Assembly: GCA_919901855.1 (NCBI GenBank)
Contig: CAKKQC010000059.1
Coordinates: forward strand, 1-33,634
DNA length: 33,634 nucleotides
Reading direction: 5' to 3'
Source: a bacterium
Lineage (GTDB): Bacteria; Oederibacteriota; CAKKQC01
The notes beneath the pieces are model-generated. The model was not told the DNA's origin. It was given only the letters and a program-made list of their open reading frames with translations, and did no database searches. Positions 1-7,652 of this stretch are shown here, piece after piece. Every line of letters begins with the position of its first letter. Position 1 is the stretch's first letter. Made by a program: the position numbers and the translations under genes.

Positions 1-1526
1 GGCGCGGCCGGGACGCGCGCGGCCACCGGAGCGGCGGCTGGACGAGGCGCGACGGGCGGCGGCGCGGCCGGCCGCGGTGCGGGTGCGGCCGCTTTCGGCA
101 TGGCGGGCACCGGTACGATCGAAGGCATCTTCGGGGGCGGAGGCGGAGCCCCCACCGCGGGCCCCCCGCCCGCCGGCATCGAGGGCATGGGCGGCGGTGG
201 CGGCGGGGCGGATGGCCCCGCCGCCGGCGCGGCCGCCGCCGGCACCGCCACCGCCGCCCCGGCCTCGCCCAGCAGGCCCGGATCGATCGACCGGACCTTC
301 TGCTCGCCGGCGGCGACCTCGGCGGTCAGGTTCTGGGCCTTCGCGGCCTTGATCACGGTGAGGTACTCCTCGGCCGCCTCGCGCTTCATTCCGCGCATTT
401 CGTAGAGCTCAGCCAGGGCCTTGTGCGCCTCGAGATTCTCCCGGTCGAGCGTCAGGGCCCGCCGCAACGCGGTTTCCGCGCGGTCGAGAATGCGCTGGCC
501 CATGAACACCTTGGCGAGACTCAGAATCTGGACGACCGCGTCCTTGGGCGATCCCTTCTTCTCGTAGACCTCGGCCATCCGCTCAAGGGATTCCACGTGG
601 TCGGGTTGGCGGCCAAGGATGCGGCCGAAGATCGCGATCGCTTCGTCGAGCGCCCCCTTGCTCAGGAGCACGACGCCAAGGCTGTACTGCGCCGGCACGT
701 GGTTCGCCTTGATCTTGAGGAAGGCCTCGAGTTCGATCTTGGCCTCGTCCCACTGTCCGCGCTTCAGGAAGATGTCGCCCAGGATCCAATGCGCGTCGAT
801 GCTCTTCAGCGCTATGGCCTTCTGGCAGCACTGCTGGGCCTTGTCGAGCTGCCCCTGCGAGAGGAAGTACTCGGCGACGGACTGGAATTCCTTCCGTGCC
901 TCGAGTTCCTGGCCTTCGCGGGAGAGCAGATCGCCGAGGGCCAGACGCGCATCGACGTTGCTCGGCTCCAGCTCGACGACCTTCTGGTAATAGATGAGGG
1001 CGCGCTTGAAGAGCCGGCTGTCCAGGTAGAACTTCGCCACCGCGAAGCAGTTGGCCGCGGCTTCCTTGTTCCGGCCGAGGCGCGCATAGATGTCGGCCAG
1101 CTTGGCGACCACTTCCATGTTCGCCGCGTCGATGTTGGCGACTTCCTGGTAGGCGAGGACCGCCTCCTCGTAGTTCCCCTGCTCGTAGGCCTGGTCGCCG
1201 CGGACGATGAGCGAGATGATCCGGATCTTCTTCTGCTGGGCCGCGTCGAGGTTGTTCACCTCGAGCTTGGACATCTTCTTGTAGATGGCGTTCGCCTTCT
1301 CCGGCTCGCCCTTCTTGGAGTAGCCCTCCGCCGCGAACGCGTACTCGTCGTACGCCTCCTTCATGGCACCCTTCTTCATGAAGGCGTCACCGAGCATGTT
1401 GCGGGCGGTCAGGTCCTCGGGATCAAGGGCCGCGAGCCGCTTGAACTCGGCGATCGCCTTGTCCCAACGGCCTTCCTGAAAGTACAGGTAGGCCGTCTTG
1501 AAAATGAGTTTCTTGTCTTCAGCCAT
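1..1526 (-). CDS. Multi-TPR protein with Ala/Pro-rich C-terminal tail (3' end outside window)
   Basis: Reading the minus strand from ATG at 1526 gives 508 codons open to the window edge, beginning MAEDKKLIFKTAYLYFQEGR. Residues 1 to about 410 are tandem tetratricopeptide-type helical pairs, with repeated patterns such as ALDPEDLTARNMLGDAFMKKG and ELEPSNVDARLALGDLLSREG; from about 430 onward the sequence is a low-complexity Ala/Pro/Gly linker with PPPPPP and PPPPP runs. TPR solenoids are protein-interaction scaffolds; there is no signal peptide, so it is probably cytoplasmic. A purine-rich Shine-Dalgarno (AAGGAAGA) lies about 8 nt before the ATG and a 17-bp-spaced promoter lies upstream. It is divergent from nadD. 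The C-terminal end and any domain after the linker are not visible, and no specific function can be assigned. Confidence 0.9.
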   Translation of the reverse strand, partial: MAEDKKLIFKTAYLYFQEGRWDKAIAEFKRLAALDPEDLTARNMLGDAFMKKGAMKEAYDEYAFAAEGYSKKGEPEKANAIYKKMSKLEVNNLDAAQQKKIRIISLIVRGDQAYEQGNYEEAVLAYQEVANIDAANMEVVAKLADIYARLGRNKEAAANCFAVAKFYLDSRLFKRALIYYQKVVELEPSNVDARLALGDLLSREGQELEARKEFQSVAEYFLSQGQLDKAQQCCQKAIALKSIDAHWILGDIFLKRGQWDEAKIELEAFLKIKANHVPAQYSLGVVLLSKGALDEAIAIFGRILGRQPDHVESLERMAEVYEKKGSPKDAVVQILSLAKVFMGQRILDRAETALRRALTLDRENLEAHKALAELYEMRGMKREAAEEYLTVIKAAKAQNLTAEVAAGEQKVRSIDPGLLGEAGAAVAVPAAAAPAAGPSAPPPPPPMPSMPAGGGPAVGAPPPPPKMPSIVPVPAMPKAAAPAPRPAAPPPVAPRPAAAPVAARVPAA

Positions 1527-1547
1527 GCAGAGTCTTCCTTAGTGTAA

Positions 1548-1576
1548 AGAATAACAGAGGGGTCCGCACCCCGCAA
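1548..1576 (-). promoter_or_regulatory. Sigma-70-type promoter for the TPR gene
   Basis: On the minus strand TTGCGG (1571-1576) and TATTCT (1548-1553) are separated by exactly 17 bp, and the -10 lies 22 nt before the ATG with a Shine-Dalgarno between. The region is locally AT-rich in a GC-rich genome. It is back to back with the nadD promoter. Confidence 0.5.
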
Positions 1577-1589
1577 GAATCAGGGCCAA

Positions 1590-1618
1590 TTGAGTGCGAG
1601 GGGAAGGTTCCCTATGAT
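1590..1618 (+). promoter_or_regulatory. Sigma-70-type promoter for nadD-rsfS
   Basis: TTGAGT (1590-1595), a 17-bp spacer, then TATGAT (1613-1618, 5 of 6 to consensus). The expected transcript starts near 1625, giving roughly a 30-nt leader before the TTG at 1655. The two ATGs at 1614 and 1617 are part of the -10 region and are out of frame with nadD, so they are not its start. Confidence 0.55.
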
Positions 1619-1654
1619 GTATCCATCACCTACGAACCTCGGTCTCGACGGAGA

Positions 1655-2251
1655 TTGCTTTCCGGTAGCCCCAAGCCCATCGGGCTCTTCGGCGGCACGT
1701 TCAACCCCCCGCACCGGGGACACCTCCTCGCCGCGCGCGAAGCTCTGCGGCGATGCCGCCTCGACCGCGTGATATTCGTTCCGGCCGGCGACCCCCCGCA
1801 CAAGCCCGCGGGCGCGCTCGCGCCGGCTCGCGACCGGTGGCGGATGGTCCAGCTCGCGGTCCGGAACCTTCGGCGATGCTCCGTCTCCCCGGTCGAACTG
1901 CAACGGCGCGGTCCCTCGTTCACGGTCGACACCGTCAGGGCCATGCAGCGCAGGTTCCCCCGGCGGGAGTTGGAGTTCATCGTGGGGGCCGACACGGTGT
2001 CCGAGATTCCGACCTGGCACCGGTGGCGCGACCTCGTGCGGGCCGTCCGGTTCATCGTCGTCGCCCGGCCCGGCTATCGCCTGAAGCCGCTGCGTGGCGC
2101 AGCGGCCCGGTTCGACCTCGTGCATGTCCGCGGCCTCCGCCTGTCTTCGACGGACCTCCGGGCCAGACTGCGACGCGGGCGCGCGGTCGGCCGCGCCCTG
2201 GCGCCCGGCGTGCACGCCTATATCCGGCGCGAGGGACTCTACCAGGCATGA
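1655..2251 (+). CDS. nadD: Nicotinate-nucleotide adenylyltransferase NadD
   Basis: 198 aa, the usual length. NadD transfers AMP from ATP to nicotinate mononucleotide to make deamido-NAD, a cytosolic step of NAD synthesis. The nucleotidyltransferase signature is at the N-terminus (GLFGGTFNPPHRGHL, residues 10-24), followed by FVPAGDPPHK, VGADT and the C-terminal SSTDLR motif (canonical SSTxIR). The TTG at 1655 is chosen because it is the only usual start codon in frame between the promoter and GGTF, and NadD proteins normally start a few residues before that motif; a GGAG lies very close upstream, so the ribosome site is not ideal. The stop overlaps the rsfS ATG (ATGA), implying coupling. Confidence 0.95.
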   Translation: MLSGSPKPIGLFGGTFNPPHRGHLLAAREALRRCRLDRVIFVPAGDPPHKPAGALAPARDRWRMVQLAVRNLRRCSVSPVELQRRGPSFTVDTVRAMQRRFPRRELEFIVGADTVSEIPTWHRWRDLVRAVRFIVVARPGYRLKPLRGAAARFDLVHVRGLRLSSTDLRARLRRGRAVGRALAPGVHAYIRREGLYQA

Positions 2252-2742
2252 AAGCCGCGAAATATCCTCGCGCCGCCCGGAAGGCCCCGGCCGTCCGCAA
2301 AGCGCCAGCCGTCCGGCCGGCGGGCGCCGGCCGGACGGTTGGCGCGGACGATCCCGTGCGCCGAATCGCCGTCGCCTGCGCCCGGGCGCTCGACGGCAAG
2401 GTGGCCGAGAACGTCATCGTCCTCGACCTGCGGCACCGCACCGCCATCACGGACTACGCGGTCATCGCCACGGGCACCTCGTGGCCGCACCTGCACGCGC
2501 TCACCGATACGGTCGAGGAGGCCCTGGACGGAATCGGCGGCCAGCTTCATCACCGCGAGGGCGGCCCGGGATCGCCCTGGATCCTCCTCGACTGCGGGAG
2601 CATGCTCGTCCACCTGTTCGACGATGCGGCGAGACGCCACTACGACCTAGAGCAGCTCTGGGCCGAGGCGCCGCGCGTGAAATGGGCCTCACGCGGCGGC
2701 CCTGCCGCCACAAGCCCGCTGAAGCCACACCCGCCGCGCTAA
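2248..2742 (+). CDS. rsfS: Ribosomal silencing factor RsfS
   Basis: 164 aa. RsfS binds ribosomal protein uL14 and blocks joining of the 30S and 50S subunits in slow growth. The conserved fold runs from about residue 37 (RRIAVACARALDGK) through ENVIVLDLRHRTAITDYAVIATGTS to SPWILLDCGSMLVHLFDDAARRHYDLEQLW. Its neighbour nadD is the classical partner. The first 36 residues are an Arg/Lys/Ala/Pro-rich extension with a duplicated KAPAVR unit, much of it encoded by a long inverted repeat (2302-2345). The ATG at 2248 overlaps the nadD stop; an in-frame GTG at 2356 would give a protein of ordinary RsfS length and leave the hairpin untranslated. I keep 2248 but regard the start as open. Confidence 0.9.
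   Translation: MKAAKYPRAARKAPAVRKAPAVRPAGAGRTVGADDPVRRIAVACARALDGKVAENVIVLDLRHRTAITDYAVIATGTSWPHLHALTDTVEEALDGIGGQLHHREGGPGSPWILLDCGSMLVHLFDDAARRHYDLEQLWAEAPRVKWASRGGPAATSPLKPHPPR
2302..2345. repeat. Near-perfect 20-bp inverted repeat (hairpin) in 5' part of rsfS
   Basis: Left arm 2302-2321 and right arm 2326-2345 pair at 20 of 20 positions in RNA (19 Watson-Crick plus one G-U at 2308/2339), with a GGGC loop (2322-2325). It encodes residues 19-33 of the longer RsfS reading, immediately before the conserved domain. It could be a palindromic element inserted in frame, or a regulatory hairpin between nadD and a downstream rsfS start. Confidence 0.8.
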
Positions 2743-2770
2743 CGGCCTCGGGTTAGCCTGCGCCGGACGT

Positions 2771-2789
2771 TGCCGCCGAGACGGCGGTA
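2771..2789 (+). terminator. Weak terminator-like hairpin after rsfS
   Basis: TGCCGCCG, loop AGA, CGGCGGTA forms an 8-bp stem with one G-U pair, 28 nt after the rsfS stop. No T-run follows, so intrinsic termination is uncertain. The rest of the 2743-2846 spacer is G/C-rich without other clear signals. Confidence 0.3.
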
Positions 2790-2831
2790 GCCGCCCGGCC
2801 CCCCCGGGAGGCGCCGCATGGCCGAAGGCGC

Positions 2832-2848
2832 TATGATTTCGATACAAT
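2832..2848 (+). promoter_or_regulatory. -10-like elements just before the 2847 gene
   Basis: TATGAT (2832-2837) and an overlapping TACAAT (2843-2848) each match the -10 consensus at 5 of 6 positions. No good -35 is visible. Either element places transcription start at or next to the ATGs at 2847 and 2859, suggesting a leaderless or nearly leaderless mRNA; no Shine-Dalgarno is present. Confidence 0.4.
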
Positions 2849-3638
2849 GCGTCACATGAGGCTCATCCGCACCCCGAACCTGATCCTTTCACTCGTGTGC
2901 TTCGCCGCGCTGGCCGGGCCCGGCGCCGCTCTCGCGGCCGGCGCGAACGCCGAACAGGGCGCGTTCGGCCCCGCCCTCGAGATCGCAGACGCGCCGACCG
3001 CCCAGACGCTCTACGCCCGGATGTTCAACCTCAATACCCGGCTCTTCCGGGGCGGCGGCATCGTCATGAAGGCCGTCGCGAGCTTCAACAACTCGCTCCA
3101 GATCGGCGTCGGGTTCAAGGCCAACAACGTGGTCGGCAGCGGCAACATCACGTTCGACGACGGGTCGGAGCAGGTCGTGGCCGCGCTCGTGAAGCTCCGG
3201 ATCCTCTCGTTCCCCGCCCTGGGCCTCCAGGCCGCGATCGGCTACGACGGCATGGGCTACGACGTGACGCGCAAGCACGGGCTGCACGGCGTAGTGAGCA
3301 AGGACATCAACGCCGGCTTCCTGATCTTCCGCCTGCACGGGGGCGCCGGTACGGTCCAGTTCAGGGATGCCAAGGCCGACCGGGACGTCAACGCCTTCTG
3401 CGGCCTGTCCGGATCCCTCTCCGAGGACATCCACCTCGGCCTGGAATGGGACGACGCCCTCTACCGCGGGAACGTCGTGAACTCCCAGGCCTCCCGCCTG
3501 GACGTGCACAACGGCAGCGTGAACGCCATGATCGGATACTCCTGGGACGTCGGGCTCCGGATGGAGCTGGACTTCAAGAACCTCCTGCGCGGAAAGGGCG
3601 CGTATCACCGCGTCCTCAAGATCCTGTACACGTTCTAG
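2847..3638 (+). CDS. Putative outer-membrane beta-barrel protein, function unknown
   Basis: 263 aa. The N-terminus is a signal peptide: charged MRHMRLIR, hydrophobic LILSLVCFAALAGPGAALA, with a probable cleavage after an AxA near residue 30. The mature part alternates polar and hydrophobic residues in short strands separated by Gly/Asp turns (SLQIGVGFKANN, AALVKLRILSF, GFLIFRLHGGAG, SVNAMIGYSWDVGLRMEL), and the last residue is Phe (LKILYTF), as in many BAM-assembled barrels. I recognise no named family. An alternative start at 2859 would shorten the n-region by four residues. It ends 6 nt before accA, so the two are probably co-transcribed. Confidence 0.75.
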   Translation: MRHMRLIRTPNLILSLVCFAALAGPGAALAAGANAEQGAFGPALEIADAPTAQTLYARMFNLNTRLFRGGGIVMKAVASFNNSLQIGVGFKANNVVGSGNITFDDGSEQVVAALVKLRILSFPALGLQAAIGYDGMGYDVTRKHGLHGVVSKDINAGFLIFRLHGGAGTVQFRDAKADRDVNAFCGLSGSLSEDIHLGLEWDDALYRGNVVNSQASRLDVHNGSVNAMIGYSWDVGLRMELDFKNLLRGKGAYHRVLKILYTF

Positions 3639-3644
3639 ACCCCC

Positions 3645-4613
3645 GTGGCCTACGAAGTCGAGCTGGATTTCGAGAAACCCCTCCTCGAGGTCGAGAAGAA
3701 GATCGAGGAACTCCGGGCCGCCCAGAAGGACGGCAAGGGCGACCGCACCGCGGAGCTCGAGGCTCTCAAGAAGAAGGCTGACCAGCTCAAGGTCTCGATC
3801 TACGCGAACCTGACGCCCTGGCAGCGCGTCCTCATCGCGCGGCACCCGCGCCGCCCGTACGCCCTGGACTACATCGGCTACCTCTTCCAGGACTTCATCG
3901 AGTTGCACGGCGACCGGCACTTCTCCGACGACCCCGCCGTCGTCTGCGGCTTCGCGAAGCTCGACGGCCGCCCCGTCATGGTCCTCGGCCAGCAGAAGGG
4001 CCGCGACATGAAGGAGAGCCTGCTGCGGAACTTCGGGATGATGAACCCCGAGGGCTACCGCAAGGCGATGCGGTTCATGCATCTGGCCGAGAAGTTCGGC
4101 CGGCCGGTCGTCATCTTCATCGACACCATGGGCGCCTACCCCGGCATCGGGGCGGAGGAGCGCGGGCAGGCGGAAGCAATCGCCCGGAACCTCATGGAAA
4201 TGTCCCTGCTGAGAACCCCCATCGTCGCCGTCGTCATCGGCGAGGGCGGCAGCGGGGGCGCGCTCGGGGTGGGGGTCGCGGACCGGGTCCTGATCCTCGA
4301 GAACGCGGTCTACTCCGTCATCTCGCCCGAAGGCTGCGCCGCCATCCTGTGGCGGAGCGCGAAGTTCGCGCCGGAAGCCGCCAAGGCCCTCCGGATCACG
4401 GCGAAGGACCTGACGGAACTCGGCATCACGGACGAGGTCATTCCGGAGCCGCCGGGGGGCGCCCACCGCGACCCCGTGGGAGCGGCCTCGGCGGTCAAGA
4501 TCGCGATCCGCCGCCAGCTCGAAGCCCTGGCGAAACAGCCGATCGGTGAGCTGCTCGACGCCCGGTACGGGAAGTTCCGGGCGATGGGCGTGTTCACGGA
4601 GGCGGCGTCCTGA
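3645..4613 (+). CDS. accA: Acetyl-CoA carboxylase, carboxyltransferase alpha subunit
   Basis: 322 aa, normal for AccA. With AccD it moves the carboxyl group from carboxybiotin to acetyl-CoA, giving malonyl-CoA for fatty-acid synthesis. The N-terminal helical coiled segment ([18 protein letters not shown]) leads into the crotonase-type core with the characteristic [82 protein letters not shown] and [11 protein letters not shown] blocks. GTG at 3645 is the start, 6 nt after the preceding stop with no clear Shine-Dalgarno, so translational coupling is likely. accD is not in the window. The stop overlaps a possible CTG start of the next gene. Confidence 0.97.
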   Translation: MAYEVELDFEKPLLEVEKKIEELRAAQKDGKGDRTAELEALKKKADQLKVSIYANLTPWQRVLIARHPRRPYALDYIGYLFQDFIELHGDRHFSDDPAVVCGFAKLDGRPVMVLGQQKGRDMKESLLRNFGMMNPEGYRKAMRFMHLAEKFGRPVVIFIDTMGAYPGIGAEERGQAEAIARNLMEMSLLRTPIVAVVIGEGGSGGALGVGVADRVLILENAVYSVISPEGCAAILWRSAKFAPEAAKALRITAKDLTELGITDEVIPEPPGGAHRDPVGAASAVKIAIRRQLEALAKQPIGELLDARYGKFRAMGVFTEAAS

Positions 4614-4648
4614 AGGCCCATCGTCCCGCCGCGTGCCTGGCGATCGGG

Positions 4649-6187
4649 ATGCTGGCGGTCGCGTGTGCGCTCCCGCGCCCGTCAGCAGCCGCGCCCGCCG
4701 TCCCGGCCGGCTCGCCCGCCCTCCAGCCCCTGCGGGCGGGCACCGGAACCGCGACCGAGTACAAGCACGGCGCGGGAATCCGGGCCAACGTGGCGGGCAC
4801 GGTCCTGATCTCGCCCCTCCGGGTCGTGCTTCGGACCACCCCAGCCCTGCCGATGCCCGGGGACAAGGCCGTGATCTCGTTCACGGTGTCGAACGCGGGG
4901 GCGGTGGCGCTCACGGGAGTGCGGCCGGTGCTCACGTTCCTCTCGGGCTCCGCCTACGCCGGTCCGATGGCGGGCCCCGTGCCTGCGGCCGGCGCCTCCA
5001 TCCCCCCGAACGGGGGCCTCACGTTCGTCTGGACGGTCACCATCGGCGGCACCGGCGAAATCGCCGTCCGGGCGTACGTTTCGGCCACGGTCACGGGCCA
5101 GGGCGCCGTGTGGGCGGCCGCCGAACGGCCGCTGGCGCCGCCGGGCCTCCCGCGGTTCTCCGCCTCCCTCTCGCCCAACCCCCTGGAGGTGACGGCCGGC
5201 CAGTGGTTCGACGTAGTGGTCACCGTCTCGAATACGGGCGGCGTGCGCGCGATGCAGGTCCTGCCGAGCATTCCCACTTCGAGCTCGAACCTGGTCGCGT
5301 TCAAATCCGGCCCCGTCCCCGCGAAACCGGCCGGGCTCGCACCGGGCGAGGCCGCCAGGTTCGCGTTCACGTTCAGCGCGAACGGCAGCGGGACGGTTTC
5401 TTTCAGCGCGACGGTCGCCGGCCAGGCGGACCTCACGCCGCCGGGCCTCGCCAGCCGCGCGGCCGTGACCGCGGCCGAGAAGAAGGAGCGGCTCGTGGCC
5501 TGGGCCCAGGAGACGCGGGCCAGCGCCACGACGTGGATGGACCGCACGTTCAACCCGCCGAAGCCGCCCCCGCCGACGGAGCGGGCGTTCATGGCCTGCG
5601 AACGGGCGGACGACCTCGCCTGGGAGACGGACGGGTTCGCCACGCTAGCCCTCTCGTCCACGCACATGACCGAGGGCGAACACGCGTGCGCGGTCACGTT
5701 CTCGGTGCCGGGCGACCTGACCCTCACGGGCACGGGCGCGTTCAAGCCCGCGATCCGGCTGGTCTGGCCGGCGCGCGCCCTCGGGCACCCGCTGACCCCG
5801 CGCGACTGGACGCCCTTCCGGTCCTTCCGTGTCGACGCCTGGAACGCCTCGGCAGGTCCTCTCGCCCTGTCGTTCTCGCTCGTGGACAGCCGCGGGTACC
5901 GGTACGACTCCCTGCGGACGCTCGCGCCGGCCAGCGCGACCCGGCTCGAGTACTCGTTTCAGGACATGCGGGAGTCCCGCATCGACCTGAGCCGCCTCTC
6001 GGTGCTCGAGTTCGCGGTCGACACGACCGCCCTGGCGGTCCGGCCGGCCCTGATTCTCGACAATCTCCGGTTCGAGCTTCCGCCCCCGCCCCCGCCGAAG
6101 CGCCGCGCTCCGTCGTCGACGGTCATGGCGTCGTCGGGCGCGGGCGCGTCCGCCACGGTCACCGGAACGGCCGCGAGCCCCAAATGA
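4649..6187 (+). CDS. Exported protein with CARDB-like domains and a C-terminal carbohydrate-binding-like domain
   Basis: 512 aa from ATG 4649. After a secretion signal, residues about 40-250 hold two Ig-like/CARDB-type beta-sandwich repeats (DKAVISFTVSNAGAVALTGV and WFDVVVTVSNTGGVRAMQV). After a linker (about 270-320) the C-terminal domain (about 320-490) resembles jelly-roll carbohydrate-binding modules: DWTPFRSFRVDAWNASAGP, LALSFSLVDSRG, IDLSRLSVLEFAVDT, LILDNLRFELPPPPPP. A Pro run and Ser/Ala/Thr tail follow. The true start may be CTG at 4610: a GGAGG at 4598-4602 sits 7 nt before it, and reading from there restores a basic n-region ([20 protein letters not shown]) for the signal peptide. 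Role unknown; it overlaps the next gene by ATGA, suggesting a two-gene module. Confidence 0.7.
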   Translation: MLAVACALPRPSAAAPAVPAGSPALQPLRAGTGTATEYKHGAGIRANVAGTVLISPLRVVLRTTPALPMPGDKAVISFTVSNAGAVALTGVRPVLTFLSGSAYAGPMAGPVPAAGASIPPNGGLTFVWTVTIGGTGEIAVRAYVSATVTGQGAVWAAAERPLAPPGLPRFSASLSPNPLEVTAGQWFDVVVTVSNTGGVRAMQVLPSIPTSSSNLVAFKSGPVPAKPAGLAPGEAARFAFTFSANGSGTVSFSATVAGQADLTPPGLASRAAVTAAEKKERLVAWAQETRASATTWMDRTFNPPKPPPPTERAFMACERADDLAWETDGFATLALSSTHMTEGEHACAVTFSVPGDLTLTGTGAFKPAIRLVWPARALGHPLTPRDWTPFRSFRVDAWNASAGPLALSFSLVDSRGYRYDSLRTLAPASATRLEYSFQDMRESRIDLSRLSVLEFAVDTTALAVRPALILDNLRFELPPPPPPKRRAPSSTVMASSGAGASATVTGTAASPK

Positions 6188-7383
6188 GACGGGGCCTCGG
6201 CTGGGGGCTGGCGGCGGCACTCGTCGGGGCGCCGCTCGCGCCGACCGCCGTGGCCATGGATATCCAGCCGCAGGACGAGTACGTCGCCGGATGCACGTTC
6301 CTCGGCGGCATGGGGGGTGCGGCCCTTGGTGTCTCGCTGGGCGGGCTCTCCCGCCCGCTGACATCCAGCCGGGTCACGCCGTTCCTCCGCTACGGGTCCC
6401 TCGGCGCCCTCTTCGGCAGCATCCTCGGCTACGAGATCGGCACGAGCGCGGTGGAATCCTCCCGGGCGGCCGGCGACGTCCCGCCGCCCGCCATGCGCGA
6501 GACGACGGCCTGCCTCGGCGCCCTGGCGGGCGAGCTCGTGGGGTTGGGGCTGGGCGCGCTCGTCTCCCGGCCGGCCGGGCACGTCAACCGCGACACCCGG
6601 GAAGTGTGGGCCGGAATATCGCTGGGCGCCGTCGTGGGCGCGGCGGGCGGTTTCCTCATGCAGCCGGTCCGGCTCCTCGTCCCACCGGCGCCCAGGTCGG
6701 CGCGGGACGTTCGCGTCCGCCGCGAGCAGGAGCGAATCGAGCCCATCCTCCCGGTCGCCGGGGAATCGAAGGACCTGCTGGCCCACGAGAACGATCCCCG
6801 CCTGCCCCCGGAGGCGGTCGCGCCCGGCCTCACGCCGGCCGGCGTCGAGCGCCTCTCGAACCAGCTCCTGCAGCCCGAGAGCGAGCGCCTCACGGGCGCG
6901 ATCCCGCGCCTGCGCAACGACCCCGTGGCTCCGATCCTCCCGGACCTCCAGCCGCCCGCGGTGCTGGTCACGATGGCGCGGTCGACGCTTGTCATCGGCC
7001 TGCTCGAAGGGGCCGCCATCGGGATGGCCGCGGCGGGGTCCCTCAACGGCGAGTCCCGCGGGTTCCTCGGGCGGCTGGCCGGCGGCGGTGCCGTCGGCGC
7101 TCTCGGGGGCATGAGTGCCGCTGCCGCCCTGAGCCGCCCCTGGCTCGACCCGAAGCGCATCGGCCAGACCGGCGTGGAGGAGGGGCTCGCGGATGGAAAG
7201 CGCACGAGCGGCGTCATGGCGGGGGGAATTCTGGGCACCCTCCTCGGCGGCGCGATCGGCGCCGTGCTGCACAACACCACGACCGGCATCGACCGGGCGG
7301 ATATTTCGCTGTGCGCGCTCGGCGGCAACGCCGCCGGGCTGCTCGTCGGCACCCTCCTGACCGCCCCCCACCCCTCCGAATAG
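6184..7383 (+). CDS. Gly/Ala-rich multi-segment exported or membrane protein, unknown
   Basis: 399 aa. It begins MRRGLGWGLAAALVGAPLAP, a signal-peptide-like segment, and then carries at least five Gly/Ala-rich hydrophobic stretches of glycine-zipper type (FLGGMGGAALGVSLGG, YGSLGALFGSILGYEIG, GALAGELVGLGLGALV, GISLGAVVGAAGG, GGILGTLLGGAIGAVL) in two blocks, residues 30-165 and 260-395. The two blocks flank a polar, Pro-rich middle (about 175-255; EQERIEPILPVAGE, LRNDPVAPILPDLQPP). Glycine-zipper segments pack tightly in membranes. The ATG overlaps the stop of the preceding exported protein, so they are probably made together. No family recognised; the block duplication is my reading. Confidence 0.65.
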   Translation: MRRGLGWGLAAALVGAPLAPTAVAMDIQPQDEYVAGCTFLGGMGGAALGVSLGGLSRPLTSSRVTPFLRYGSLGALFGSILGYEIGTSAVESSRAAGDVPPPAMRETTACLGALAGELVGLGLGALVSRPAGHVNRDTREVWAGISLGAVVGAAGGFLMQPVRLLVPPAPRSARDVRVRREQERIEPILPVAGESKDLLAHENDPRLPPEAVAPGLTPAGVERLSNQLLQPESERLTGAIPRLRNDPVAPILPDLQPPAVLVTMARSTLVIGLLEGAAIGMAAAGSLNGESRGFLGRLAGGGAVGALGGMSAAAALSRPWLDPKRIGQTGVEEGLADGKRTSGVMAGGILGTLLGGAIGAVLHNTTTGIDRADISLCALGGNAAGLLVGTLLTAPHPSE

Positions 7384-7397
7384 CACCAGGGGACGTG

Positions 7398-7413
7398 TTT
7401 AAGTATTTAAGTT
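7398..7413 (+). promoter_or_regulatory. AT-rich direct repeat before the toxin-antitoxin-like pair
   Basis: TTTAAGTATTTAAGTT is two copies of a TTTAAGT unit, strongly AT-rich against its surroundings, 30 nt upstream of the ATG at 7443. A purine-rich Shine-Dalgarno region (GGAAGGAGAAAGGGAGGAG) follows. It may be a promoter or a repressor site for the small operon; no clean -35/-10 pair is visible. Confidence 0.35.
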
Positions 7414-7442
7414 ACTCGGAAGGAGAAAGGGAGGAGAGGGAC

Positions 7443-7652
7443 ATGGAGGAGCCGGTGAAGCAGGAATGGATCAGGGATTTTGAGGCTGCTGCCCGCCGGA
7501 CCCTCGAGGAACGCATGCGGTACGCATTCGTCCGGACTCACAAGCCGGTCATGGACGACGCACCATTCCGCGCGTTCGCCACGACCGCCGAGTACCGCCG
7601 CTGGTGCGAGGAACATCTTCCCTCCTGGTTGGGCTATGGCCGGAACGTTTGA
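7443..7652 (+). CDS. Small protein, likely partner of the downstream nucleotidyltransferase-fold protein
   Basis: 69 aa, ATG at 7443 behind a very strong purine-rich ribosome site. Highly charged and without membrane segments; it starts MEEPVKQEWIRDFEAAARRT and ends with the aromatic-rich tail EYRRWCEEHLPSWLGYGRNV. From memory, small proteins with an EYRRWCEE..LP.WLGYG tail recur directly in front of AbiEii-like nucleotidyltransferase genes, but I cannot verify this here. Its last 17 bp overlap the next gene in another frame, so the two are likely translated together. By position it could be the antitoxin-like partner; no function is demonstrated. Confidence 0.75.
   Translation: MEEPVKQEWIRDFEAAARRTLEERMRYAFVRTHKPVMDDAPFRAFATTAEYRRWCEEHLPSWLGYGRNV

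Noticed and set aside
423-1547. Long plus-strand open frame (374 codons) opposite the TPR gene
   Set aside because: The minus strand encodes clear tetratricopeptide repeats over the same DNA with a promoter and ribosome site; the plus frame is a high-GC shadow.
2889-4466. 525-codon minus-strand frame opposite the OMP-like gene and accA
   Set aside because: AccA motifs are unmistakable on the plus strand; the antisense product is low-complexity Asp/Val/Arg-rich.
4546-6183. Extension of the 6184-7383 gene upstream to 4546 (945 codons)
   Set aside because: The upstream part is an Arg/Gly/Pro-rich out-of-frame reading of the CARDB-like gene; the ATGA overlap at 6184 and signal-like N-terminus fix the start.
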